From Xiphophorus maculatus (Eukaryota > Chordata > Actinopteri > Cyprinodontiformes > Poeciliidae): a stretch of 64,000 nt of DNA. The stretch spans positions 16,724,312-16,788,311 of the forward strand of contig NC_036459.1 of the NCBI RefSeq assembly GCF_002775205.1. The letters are read 5' to 3'. The notes under the pieces are model-generated. The model ran no database searches and was not told the DNA's origin. It was given only the letters and a program-made list of their open reading frames with translations. How positions within the stretch are numbered: position 1 is the first letter of the stretch; every line of letters starts with the position of its first letter. The position numbers and the translations under genes were made by a program. Shown here piece by piece: positions 9,211 to 26,371 of the stretch.

Positions 9211-10299
9211 TTATACATCTTGAAGGTCAGCCAGTCTGATCCAGCTGTTAAATTTCTGAGGCCAATTTTTCCACTGCACAAAAACCTGTTTAACCCCCCT
9301 TACGGTGTGTCGGTTTAATATCTTTTCCACTTGGTACATTTTATCTTTACACAGTTTCACTTTCTGAAGCTCCTCATCGTAAAAAGAACCTTGAATAGGT
9401 TCGTTATCAAGATCTTTGAGTTTATACACAGGAGGAGATCGAAGTATGGTATCAGCCACTGTAAACACTTCATCCGTAAAACTCTGCTCATATTTTTTAT
9501 CAAAAACGCCGCGTAATTTAGATAATCGAACCAGATCCCCGGGTTTAAGCTTAGGTTTGGTATTCTTGTGACGTGTGCTCGAGGACGTACCATACAGGTT
9601 CTGAAAGATTTGAAAGGCATTTTTTGAATTCACTTCCATAGGGGTAGTTTTAATACTTGCATGGTAGCTGTGGTTGTAGCTTTTCACCAAGTCTTGCACA
9701 ACATCGACGTAACGACGGGTATTATTAGCGGTGAAATATCTCCACATTCTTGTTTTTAACGTACGATTAAACCTTTCAATCACTGAGGCTTTTGTTTCGC
9801 TTGCTGTGGCAAAATGCTCAATGCCGTGCTTTTTCATTAAAGCTTTAAATTTTTTGTTAAAAAATTCTTTACCCGCATCTGTTTGCAATTTTTTAGGAGT
9901 CTGACTATCTTTGAAAATGGATGCAAAGGCTTTTACCACTTCATCTGCAGTCTTCCTCTTTAAAATCCGTACATATGCTCTTTTAGAAAATATGTCAATG
10001 ACTGTTAATAAGTAATTATAACCATCATTTTCCTCAGCCAAAGCTTGCATGTCGCAAAGGTCTGCTTGAAACTGTTTTAAAGGCCTCGTGACAAAAACTC
10101 TGTTTCTTGGGAAATTTATGCATGCAGGTTTATGCAAAGTATAAGTGTCTTGTTCCGATAAAAAACCTTGTACTTTTTCCACCTTAACCTTCTTTCCCAT
10201 TTCATCCTCCAGACCTCTTTTCAGTCTCTCTATTCCTCCTAAAATACCGGTATGTGACGGAGTGTAATATACCGTTTTCATTAACCTTTTCCCAGCCAT
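9211..10299 (-). CDS. Polinton integrase with C-terminal chromodomain
   Basis: 362 residues from the ATG at 10299 (the frame is open further upstream to about 10362 but has no earlier ATG). It inserts the linear element DNA into the host chromosome. The N-terminal part has the Polinton-integrase look (Y-Y-T-P-S-H-T-G-I-L-G-G and Q-D-T-Y-T-L-H-K-P). The rve core follows with the catalytic triad in F-Q-A-D-L-C-D-M, L-Q-T-D-A-G-K-E-F and V-I-E-R-F-N-R. After the core come an SH3-like region and a chromodomain with Y-x-V-E-K-I-L and V-Q-W-K-N-W-P near the C-terminus, which may steer integration to certain chromatin. The length is normal for the family and no frameshift is visible. It lies just upstream (in transcription) of the minor capsid gene. 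Confidence 0.92.
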   Translation of the reverse strand: MAGKRLMKTVYYTPSHTGILGGIERLKRGLEDEMGKKVKVEKVQGFLSEQDTYTLHKPACINFPRNRVFVTRPLKQFQADLCDMQALAEENDGYNYLLTVIDIFSKRAYVRILKRKTADEVVKAFASIFKDSQTPKKLQTDAGKEFFNKKFKALMKKHGIEHFATASETKASVIERFNRTLKTRMWRYFTANNTRRYVDVVQDLVKSYNHSYHASIKTTPMEVNSKNAFQIFQNLYGTSSSTRHKNTKPKLKPGDLVRLSKLRGVFDKKYEQSFTDEVFTVADTILRSPPVYKLKDLDNEPIQGSFYDEELQKVKLCKDKMYQVEKILNRHTVRGVKQVFVQWKNWPQKFNSWIRLADLQDV

Positions 10300-10603
10300 C
10301 CTAGTGTCACCTTGCTTTGATGAACGGATGTTAAATAATGACAAAACCAGATCATAGTACAAAGGATTTATTCTTCCTTTAATAGTAAGAAATCACAAAC
10401 AGTACAATTATTTACTAGAAATTACAATTAAATGTTTTACCGATAATATGTGTATAAAGATATATTTAATGCTAATCAGTCATAAAACAGAAGTAAAGGA
10501 TAATGAATAAAATACTTAAACATGCTAAATAAGATGAAGAAAAGGATAATACTTAAACTAAATCTATAGAACTAGAAAAATACAAGTCAGAACAGAAGAG
10601 AGA
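10300..10603. other. AT-rich spacer between integrase and unknown gene
   Basis: About 300 bp, very AT-rich (poly-A and ATAA runs). It has no open frame of note. It may carry the poly(A) region of the gene at 10604-11389 and the promoter of the integrase gene; I see no clear box. Confidence 0.5.
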
Positions 10604-11389
10604 TTACTTTTCATTCTGAGTGTAACACTCTGAAACAGAACGAAGCTGGTTGAGTTTTTCATCAGTGGACATGCTCAGATACATGTCGTTAATTGCAGTC
10701 TGGATTCCGAATGCCGATTTCAGTTCGTGTAAAACCGTTTCTGCAATCATCTTCACTTTTGCATCCTCAACCTGTATGTAGCGCTGCTTCAGCAATTTCT
10801 GGACAGCCGGAATGAATCGTGGAGTCAGGAGTCGCTGTGTGATGCGATGAAAGTGGAGTTGGTAATATTCCTCCTCCGGTATTTCCAGGCACTGATGCTG
10901 TCGCTGGCTTGGGTGATCTGTTTTGCAGCCGTAGCAGGTTTCCTTGACATACTTGGCACAAATTAAACTGAATAGATGCAGTAAGGCTGTTTTTACACCA
11001 CCAATCAGCGTGCTCGGTATCCATCCATCAATTTCATTTTCTTGTTGAATTGGAGAAGGTGGAGGTTCGGAGTAGTCGGTTGCAGGCTCTCCAGAATCCT
11101 CTGCTGCCAGTGCTGGAGGTTGGGGGTAGGTGGTAGCAGGTTCCTCAGAGTCCTCTGCTGCTGCTGCTGTCGGAGGGATACCCTCTTCAGCTAGAGTACT
11201 CGGTATCAGAAATTTTGTAGGAGAGAGTGCTGGAGATGATGCTGATGAGGAAGAGTATAAAACAGGAGAAGGCGGATAATATGGACCCATGTTGTAGCTT
11301 CCAGGAGACGGAGTGAAGAGGCTCTCTGTAGAATAACTGGGCTTGCCCCAGTTTGATCCCCATAGTCCATAGCTCCTTACTTCTTCCAT
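10604..11389 (-). CDS. Uncharacterised Polinton accessory protein, 261 aa, Pro/Ser-rich with Cys-His motif
   Basis: I do not recognise a function. The N-terminal half (1-125) is low complexity, rich in Pro, Ser, Ala and Glu, with two near-repeats of A-A-E-D-S-x-E-P-A-T. The C-terminal half looks folded. It has a hydrophobic stretch (about 130-148), then C-Y-G-C-K-T-D-H-P-S-Q-R-Q-H-Q-C, whose Cys/His spacing C-x2-C-x3-H-x5-H-x-C could bind zinc, and a long helical tail. It starts at an ATG 40 nt below a TATA box, and its promoter begins right after the stop of the neighbouring 309-aa gene. The position beside the element end and the private promoter suggest an early or regulatory gene; that is inference. 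No frameshift is seen. Confidence 0.7.
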   Translation of the reverse strand: MEEVRSYGLWGSNWGKPSYSTESLFTPSPGSYNMGPYYPPSPVLYSSSSASSPALSPTKFLIPSTLAEEGIPPTAAAAEDSEEPATTYPQPPALAAEDSGEPATDYSEPPPSPIQQENEIDGWIPSTLIGGVKTALLHLFSLICAKYVKETCYGCKTDHPSQRQHQCLEIPEEEYYQLHFHRITQRLLTPRFIPAVQKLLKQRYIQVEDAKVKMIAETVLHELKSAFGIQTAINDMYLSMSTDEKLNQLRSVSECYTQNEK

Positions 11390-11428
11390 TCTAAAGGTCT
11401 GGTGTCAGAAGTCCTCGCAGCGCTCTCA

Positions 11429-11450
11429 TTATATAAGGTAGAGGGGCGGG
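11429..11450 (-). promoter_or_regulatory. Core promoter of the 261-aa gene (TATA plus GC box)
   Basis: TTATATAA at 11429-11436 lies 40 nt upstream of the ATG at 11389, with a GC box (GGGGCGGG on the plus strand) at 11443-11450 directly behind. The stop of the upstream gene (11454) is next to it, so the promoter fills the whole intergenic gap. Confidence 0.6.
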
Positions 11451-11453
11451 TCC

Positions 11454-12383
11454 TCAGAAGAGGGTCGGCCCAGAAGAGGATGGCGGGACAGGAAATGTCA
11501 GAGTTTTCTTCACTGACAAAATATCGAGCCAGCAGCGAGATTTTCGGAACAGTTCTGAAATCCGATCCCCGAATTCCGTCATTTTCTCAGACCAGGCCTC
11601 AAATGGAAGAGCCAGCATGGTTCTGAATATACCACAGTCCACATTGAAAGCCTCCAACACGAACAGGTCTGGGGAATTCAGGCTCTCGCCCCTCCGTCTG
11701 CTTGCCCTTAAGGACCAGCGCCCAGATTCTGTAGTTTTCGATTCCCACACTGCGCTGAAAAGAATTTGTCCCTTTCCAATTTCAGTATCGGTTGGGAAAC
11801 ACCGTCTTCTGGTTTTCTTTGCAGATCGAGGGTCAGGTTCATCTTCTCTTGCATTTTGCTCTAAGGCCAATTCCATGTCTTGATTGGCGCGAGGAATTGC
11901 GAGCCTTAGCACTGCCCAGTCGTTATAGGCGAGGCTGCATGTATTTGATATCGGTGAAAGCTCCTCATCCTTGTCCAGCTGGTACAGGTAAAGCTCGCCG
12001 ATCTCATAACGGAAAACATAACCCCATGAGCCCCATAGACCATGAGGTTTTAAAGACCAGTCTGCCTTGAGGGATCCAAGTACCGGGGTCTGCACGCGGC
12101 ACAAATAAAATTTCGATTGCTTTGGGGCATCCGCTCTAAGTCTGGAGTTGTCATAGATGGATATTGGGGTCTCGCATAGAAGAGATGTTCCGCCTGTCGC
12201 TATTTCTCTTTTATCCACAGTTTTTGAGGCAGATGCATCAGGCGATGAAGGTGAGCTTGCAGGTTTATCCAACACAGGTCCCAAATCCGGTTTCACTGCT
12301 ATTGGGATCTCATATACAATAGCAGGTTCTTCTTCTTGTTCAGCAAGCAAGTATTTGTTTGTTAACGGTGTTGACTTCATCAT
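11454..12383 (-). pseudogene. Uncharacterised Polinton protein, 309 codons from first remaining ATG, N-terminus split by LINE tail
   Basis: The function is unknown. The frame is open beyond the ATG at 12383 up to the LINE-tail insertion at 12485; beyond the insertion an in-frame ATG at 12578-12576 with six codons is followed by the target duplication. The original start was therefore probably at 12578, with TATA and CCAAT boxes in good positions. With the insertion, translation from 12578 would end inside the LINE tail after about 31 codons; an alternative product could begin at 12383 and lack about 37 residues. The protein has a disordered acidic N-terminus, a middle domain with G-L-W-G-S-W-G-Y-V-F-R-Y and many aromatic residues, a basic patch K-K-T-R-R-R, and a C-terminal F-E-A-W-S-E-K segment. 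It is shorter than neighbouring LINE or gag frames and not related to them. Confidence 0.62.
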
Positions 12384-12484
12384 TTTAGCGAATGTCTTCG
12401 GGCTAGGTAACTTCGAATCCGTATCAACTGATGCAGAGGAGGTAGGTCCATTTTTCTCAGCAGCAGGATGAACTCGTTTAATTC

Positions 12485-12560
12485 ATCCATCCATCCATCT
12501 TCTTCCGCTTATCCGAGGTCGGGTCGCGGGGGTAGCAGCTTCAGAAGGGAGGCCCAGACT
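12485..12560 (-). mobile_element. 76-bp LINE 3' tail with 11-bp target duplication
   Basis: The insert begins with (ATCC)n on the plus strand and continues with a TTCTTCCGCTTATCCGAGG-type sequence common as a dispersed fish LINE tail. The 11-mer TCGTTTAATTC lies on both sides (12474-12484 and 12561-12571). In minus orientation the GGAT repeats form the 3' end, so this is a strongly 5'-truncated copy. It separates the start codon of the 309-aa gene from its body. Confidence 0.83.
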
Positions 12561-12634
12561 TCGTTTAATTCCATTCATTGTAAAGTTCTTGAACAACTCT
12601 TACAAGTAGAGTGCTTGATTTTTTCCGACATTAC

Positions 12635-12683
12635 TTATAACAGAAACACTAAAGGCCGAACCCCTTGTCTCTGTTTCTATTGG
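12635..12683 (-). promoter_or_regulatory. TATA and CCAAT boxes of the outermost Polinton gene
   Basis: On the minus strand CCAAT lies at 12683-12679 and TATAAG at 12639-12634, about 40 bp apart and about 56 bp upstream of the ATG at 12578. The spacing fits a polymerase II promoter and supports 12578 as the original start of the gene now broken by the LINE tail. Confidence 0.55.
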
Positions 12684-13014
12684 CTAATTCAAACCCCCTA
12701 GATGTCAGAAGGTGAAGGAATAACAGGTGTCGTAACAGATGGAGTGGGGGAGGGGATGAGGGCGTGTACTTTGATACCGGAAATTAAAATTGATTAATTA
12801 GGGTCATTAATCACTCATCCATCAAACTCAGTTCTTTAATTGTACTATTTTTAAAACACATAGCGGGAATAACAGTTGGAGTAACAGTTTTTTTTGTTGT
12901 TTTTTTGGGGGCGGGGGGGTGGATAGTAATAGCAATTAATGATTAGGGTCATAAATCACTCATCCATCAAACTCCGATTAAATTTTGACAGAAGGGTGCC
13001 CATATTGTCTCTCT
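12684..13014. repeat. Terminal region of the Polinton with 33-34 bp direct repeat
   Basis: Non-coding. Two near-identical copies of ATTAGGGTCATTAATCACTC... (about 12797-12830 and 12942-12975, one base different) flank a G/T-rich stretch (12885-12920). The last bases read AGAGAGACAATATGG inward on the minus strand, and AG at the end is usual for Polinton inverted repeats. Its partner at the other end is outside the window, so inverted-repeat status is not shown. Confidence 0.5.
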
Positions 13015-14285
13015 ATGGTACAGCTGTAAACAAAAAGGCTTCACAACACAGACTGAAAATTTGTAGTTTCAAACACAGCTTCCTCTCAGGTACAGTGTTA
13101 TTCGTGGGAGAGTGTAGCTGTGAACTCTGACCTCAGCGAGAACATCCTGCTTAAGGAAGTACGTAAATCTCCCAAAGACTCAAACGAGACCACGGGACTT
13201 GAAACTTCACGGTCACTTTAGTTTCCTTCGACCTTTGCCTTCTATTTTTGTTCAACTTCACCAAAAACGTGTCTGTGAAGCATCTTTGTGTATTGAAAAG
13301 CACTTATAGTTGAGGCCATTTGTCAGTTTTCACCAAAACGGCACCTTGTTCAGTATTTCTAAGGTCCTTTGATTTCGCTCAAAGTGTCAGCTAGCGACTC
13401 TGTGAACAGAACCAGACACTGGGAGGTCTGTATTAGATCTTGTTTGACGGGCGTGTGTGGCAGCGACACTACTGCTTCGGGAAGGCCGCCAAGCCTTCCG
13501 TTTCCATCCACCATCCCCCGACTCCTGATCGGGGGCCACGGAGGGAAACCTAGAATGTTTTTTTCTTTATGGGAGAATACTTTGAATTTGACCACATACA
13601 GTGGTCGTAATAATATACTTGTTACACTTGTTAAACCGCAACAGCTTCAGCCGTACGAAGTCAGGTGCACTCCTAAACATCAAGAAAATACCCAGAATTC
13701 TTCAGTGTTCAGTGTCATAGCACAATGCAGTGTTTTACAATGAAGAACAATGATAACCCAGCATGGAGCCAATTCCCAACCGAGTCAAGAACCGTTCTCA
13801 GAGAGTGCACTGTGTTTCCAACACTAACACATCGAGAAAAACTGTGTCATCTATTTATGGAAGGCCGTTAAAGAAATGTAATTTAAACTATTTTAATATA
13901 TTTATACAATGTTATATGTACATATGTATGTGAATGTATATATATATATGTTTGTTTTTAAAGATTTTTGTTTGAACAATTTCATGGAGCTCAAAATCCA
14001 AATGAGGTCATATTGTGAAGAGTTTGCTCAGAACATCAGAATGCTATCTGTTCATTTCTTAAGAAACACTGAATATTCGTCCTGGATGGATTCAGTGGTG
14101 AAAGGTCATGGCTGGAACCACTTTGACATTTTTTTAAGCCCCTGAAGACAGACACAAATCAGCAAACCGTTCTCTTTGGTCAAACACAGAAAGGATGCTG
14201 CCTGTCAGTGCTACACTCGTTTCAATGAAACAATATGTACATGGTGTAAATAATGTCCCAATAAAATGAACTATGACCTGAAACC
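13015..14285 (+). pseudogene. Unit 0: distal 3' UTR of an upstream slc38a2-like copy
   Basis: This is homologous to 26636-27910, the 3' UTR after gene A, including the poly(A) signal AATAAA at 14260-14265. Homology starts abruptly at ATGGTACAG (13015), the Polinton edge. The coding part is therefore either left of the Polinton (insertion into the 3' UTR) or lost. Open frames inside, on both strands, are chance ones, because the equivalent 3' UTR of gene B lacks part of them. Confidence 0.82.
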
Positions 14286-16221
14286 TTCACTCTCTGTCTT
14301 CTATGTTGTCCGCTTTATAAAGTTGGAGACAAATACCCTGGTATTGGTCTAGATTTGATGTTCGCATCTTAACGTGACATTTGCTCTATTCTGGTCTTTT
14401 ATCTCTTAAACAGAGCTGAAAACTGTATAAACTGATTGGATTCATCAAGTCTGTATGAATAAATATAACTGATCATTATCAGCACAACAATAGGAGGTAG
14501 GCCTGTGTAACCCAATATATTTGAAGGTAATATGTTAAGTGGAGATAAGCTACTGTGATTCTCTTCTAAAGCTCTGTTTCAAAGAAGAAGACGGCCTCTT
14601 AATCTGATCCGCCCCTAAATCCTTTGAGAATAAACTTCATAAATTTTGCTGCTGTTCAGTTGTTCAATACCAGGACCAAACAAATTGTTTTCCTACAGTG
14701 GAAGTATATTTACCAAATGGGCCCAAGTACCAGACCCTGTGGTACTCCATAAACAGCTGTAGTGTTAGTGGAAGATCTATCATTGCCTTCATTATCATTA
14801 ACATCAACAGAATTGTCCATAATCCAGATTGTCTGGGTTAGAAGCAGATGGATGACTGTGGAGAGAGTTCTTGTCTTGCAAGCCAAAGGTTGTGGGTTCA
14901 ATTCCACTTTCCTCATGCCACGTGTCAACGTGCCCCAAAATGCCTTGATTTACATCTGTTCACTAAGGATGGATTAATCCTTTCTAAAACTGTGGTGACA
15001 ACTAATGTAATAGTTTGGCTGGCATGGGGTCTAAGGTTGAAAACGGTTTAGATAAAAGCTAATATTTTCAGATCACCAAAAGTCTAAATATAGATCTTCA
15101 TTTACCCCAAAAGGAAGCTGCACTTGATATGACAGAGTTACCGTGTTGGAAGTATGCCATGAACGTTATTTATTATCACTTTTTGTTTGTTTTCAGAAAA
15201 TTACCCATGAAGTCATCACCTTGATTTTCTTGATATTAAGAGCAAATTTTGTTTGTTGTAATCTGAATTTATTTCCTCTTACCTTTATTGTTCTTGGTAA
15301 TATATACTGTATAGATATATATATATATATATATAAAGTATCAAGTATTTAGTTTAGTATACAGCTCAGGAGGAGTTTAATCAGTGAAAGCCTTCTTATG
15401 GGAAACGGAGAAGAGTTTACATTCCTAAGGTGGATCGCCAGCTCGATTCCTGGTCTGCCTGCCCTTATTGTTTATGTCCTTAGGCAAGACACGTCAACCG
15501 CCTCGCCTGCTGGCTTTGCGTTAAATTGCAACCTCGCTTCTGTAGCTACAATTCAGTAACTTGCCTTCATCATCTTGCGCACTGAGAGTTCAATTTGAGA
15601 TATAAAGGTCATTATAAATAAAATTGATTATTATTAAGACAGTAGCATTGTTACACAGTAAACTATTCTCTTCCCAATGACGACCTCTAGTGGTCAGTGG
15701 TTGACTTTGTCTCTCTGAAAAGTGATGGGTATTTTTTTATTCCTAGAACTTAAAGTTAAACGATCTAAGTCTGTACTTTGCTCTTTTGGAGGCATTACGT
15801 TTTAAATGTATGACAGGACTCAAAGCATGTTCAGTTGCAATGACTGCTAGGCTCCCTCAGATAAACACAGCACAGCAAGAAGATAATGGATCGGTCTGAC
15901 CTGAATAAAATAAAATAAAATAAAATGTGTCCTGACCTGCACAAAAGCAAAAAAAAAGAAACTCCAATGACATCAAACAATGATTTTAAAAGCAATAAGC
16001 ATGCACAAATAAGCAAAATAAAAAGTTCTAGAAGGCAATAATGTTACCCTAAAAAAAGGGCCTAAATTAGATATGTTGACCCAGGTAACCCACAAAATTG
16101 TAGACTTTACGGTAAGCTTTCAGTGGTGTGAAAAATGTTTTGCCCCCCTTGTAGTTTTCTCCTGCTTTTGCTGTTTTGTCATATTTAAATGTTTCAGTGG
16201 AAAAACAACAACAAAAAAGCT
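14286..16221. repeat. Duplicated intergenic block with SINE-like relics (first copy)
   Basis: The block matches 27911-29815 almost base for base, so it belongs to the duplicated unit shared by the 0/A and A/B junctions and is absent before C and D. Inside are a degraded LINE piece (minus strand, about 14640-14830, with G-V-P-Q-G-L-V-L-G-P in translation), a tRNA-like SINE fragment with a B-box-like GGTTCAATTCC (about 14845-14935), a second SINE-like fragment with CTTAGGCAAGACAC (about 15425-15560), and short (AT)n and (AAAAT)n runs. There is no intact gene. Confidence 0.7.
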
Positions 16222-17247
<1,026 letters not shown>

Positions 17248-17687
17248 AATATACATTTATACTTCAAATATATCAACACCAACTGTAGACTTCAAAACAC
17301 ATCCACTTTTAGAACAAATATCTACCAAATCTACCAAATCTTAACATCTGCTGTCCATCTAAAAAAAAAAGTTGTCTATTTGTTTTGTTTTCAGAGTGTC
17401 CTGTGTATATAGTCTGGGGAAGTGAATGAAGTTTTCTAAAATCAGCTTCAAAACGTTTGTCCACTTACTGACTGCGGATTTTGAGTATTCTCTTAGGCTT
17501 GCATATGGTTCTGGTGACATATTTGAAAACCAAATATGTCACAATTATGCCAGCTATATTTGTTTTGCTCCAGATTTAAAATAATTTTGGTTGACCTGAA
17601 AAATGAAGAAGTTTATATTTCTTACAATGAGTGTAAGAAATGTAAACTTGTTGCTGTTTTTTTTTTGTTATTAGGTTGTTTTTTTAT
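17248..17687. other. AT-rich spacer before promoter A
   Basis: No gene and no recognised repeat. It is AT-rich with short T runs and lies just upstream of the CCAAT box of gene A. It is absent before genes C and D. Confidence 0.4.
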
Positions 17688-17851
17688 CCAATAGCACATC
17701 GTTGTGTGCCAGTCTCTGCCTCTCACCCTTCCTGTGACTCTGTCCTATAAGTATCAGAGCTGATGCAACAAAACCGGTAAATCCTAACACCTGCTCCAGG
17801 AGTAAAGTCTCCTCCCTTTTAAATAGTTTCACTTTGTTCACGTCTCTAAAG
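17688..17851 (+). promoter_or_regulatory. Promoter and putative non-coding exon 1 of gene A
   Basis: CCAAT at 17688-17692, TATAA at 17746-17750, a CARE-like TGATGCAAC at 17761-17769, then about 75 bp ending in a strong donor (CTAAAG/GTGAGTAG, after 17851). The same block stands before genes C and D and is missing before gene B. Mammalian SLC38A2 has a non-coding first exon and an ATF4-type amino-acid response element in intron 1, so the motif has a plausible role in induction during amino-acid shortage. Start site and exon are inferred, not shown. Confidence 0.62.
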
Positions 17852-19680
17852 GTGAGTAGTCTACATTTACTCTGTTAGTTTAGTAACTTTTTGATAAATA
17901 TATACTTGTTAGAACAGATTTACTGTACCATACCTTTAATTTTTACTTAAGCATTAAGTAAAAATTATTAGATATAATAATAATAAGTAAATATTATTGT
18001 TAATAGTATGAGGCTCTTATATGAATATACAGTTTTTTTGCCATTCTACCCAGTGGATTAGCTTTTACAAGTTTATTGTAAATCTGTTTTTGGCAATTCT
18101 GAGATGCAGTAAAAAAAAAAAAAAGCCAATAAAATGTGATAAGTCATATCAAAAATTATATGACATTATGCAACTGATATTAGTTTTTATTGTGATAATG
18201 AATAAATTGAGAACTTTTTACAGTTTCACATAATCCATTTCTAATCTGCGTCAAACATTCTGTTGGTTGAGCATCATCGTCATGTTACTGAAGGGCAGCT
18301 ACTATGTCAGTGAGAAGTTCTGTTGGTAATTAAAGTTCATGCCGAACATCTGAAAGTGTTCATTTTTAGAAAACAACCTGAACTCTGGTCACTTTCTGGA
18401 GTAAGAACAAGATATGAGGCTTAAATCATAATGACTTTCATCTGTTACTGAAGTGAACAGTGTCATGATTACTACTAGGCTGTTTCTCTGCGTTTTTGGA
18501 TCTTATATAAGCGAAATTATGACACCTGTTTCAACAAATAAATCATGTTATTGCTGCAATATCAAACTGAATATGTTTATAGTTCTGTATAGTTTGAAAA
18601 TAAAAAAGGTGTTTGGATCACTTTTAAAGGTTTGATTTTCTATTGTTCTTTTCTGACTCGCTTAAAACAGGTTTTTAAAACTGGTCAGACAAGTCAGTGG
18701 TCCGTATCAAAGTATGAACAACAGAAAAAAAGGTTTGACTGTCCTCTAGTCAGACGTCACATTAGACCTTTTTTGTTGTCCCTCATGTTGACTGACAGCA
18801 TAAAAAAAACTTCCCAAGGTGGAAATAGTTATTCTTCTGTACGGGTTTGTCAGCTAATAAGTTGACATAATGGATGATTGTAGGTCATATATTGAAAGTT
18901 TAATCTGAAAAAGACTATCTCAACCATTCTGAGTTTATACATACACATTTGGCAGAGTGAACAGACAAGTGGACATAATCAAACTGAAAATATAAAAATA
19001 TTGATCCACTTCCTTCTTTTTTTGCTTTTTATCTGTAAAATATCCATCAACTAGAAGCCTGGTACTAAAATTGTGATATCCAGACACTGATTGAGACAAT
19101 AATAGCAGCATTTAAACACTAACTCTCTGCTCTACCAAGCAAGGAGAAACATGGCACAGAATATGTAAGCGGCAACATCGTAAACTTCAGTTACCTTTTG
19201 GTTTCTGTTTCTCACGTCTCATTCTGTATTTTTTACGCAGCAACAGAATGTTTCATCAAGTAGGAAGGAGTTTTCTAGCAAAGATCCTTGAAGTGCCATC
19301 TTATTGTTACAGAAGTGGCATCACACTGTTTGTGTACGAACACCTTTTATCATTTTTAAATATTTAAGAATATTGAGTCTCACTGTCCACTGAAGAGCAG
19401 TCTGATGTTAAAACTGAGATGAAATTTTCATCTACTCAAAAAGATGAAGACAACAAACGATGACAGTAAAGAGCAGTCGCTTTATTTTAAGTGTGAGAAA
19501 CTGCTGGAAGTGTGAGGCTCGTTTGAACCTGTGCTGACAAAACTAAACTGTACATCCTGTCAACAAAATAAACATAAAATTGTCCAAACTCCCTCCATAA
19601 CTAAAACTCAAGCTAAGGGAAAGAAACTGAACAGGTTAGTTCCTGTTTTTATGTCATTTTTCTTTCTGGTATCCTTGACA
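17852..19680 (+). other. Intron 1 of gene A
   Basis: Non-coding, AT-rich, conserved in parts with the other units. It ends at a pyrimidine tract and acceptor near 19680 (TTGACAG). It contains an exon-like stretch with ATGGCACAGAATAT followed by GTAAGC (19151-19170), conserved in all four units, which may be an optional leader exon. No other gene is seen. Confidence 0.5.
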
Positions 19681-19801
19681 GTTTCTTCACAATACCAGGG
19701 TGATTCTTCTAGCGGTGGGATTCCCTTCAACCTGACCAACAAAAACCTGGACAGTAGGTTTCTCTTGATTCCATTGCCAAGGGTCAGTCCTTTTCAATGG
19801 G

Positions 19802-26371
<6,570 letters not shown>

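Larger units (their letters stand above)
1..13014 (-). mobile_element. Polinton/Maverick (adintovirus-like) element, right-hand part
   Basis: A block of minus-strand genes made up of major capsid, small basic virion protein, minor capsid, D,D35E integrase with chromodomain and two unknown proteins. This gene set is typical of Polintons/adintoviruses, which are self-synthesising DNA transposons that double as virus-like genomes. DNA polymerase B, packaging ATPase and adenain-type protease are not seen and would be expected left of the window. The right boundary is set at 13014 because sequence from 13015 on is homologous to the transporter 3' UTR (compare 26636). Read inward on the minus strand the end begins with AG, as Polinton ends do. 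The far inverted repeat cannot be seen. The copy is broken by a BEL/Pao retrotransposon and a LINE tail. Confidence 0.87.

Noticed and set aside
14710-14977. Opposed 70-codon open frames in the intergenic block (also 28335-28602)
   Set aside because: They cover a decayed LINE piece and a tRNA-like SINE fragment, not a host gene.
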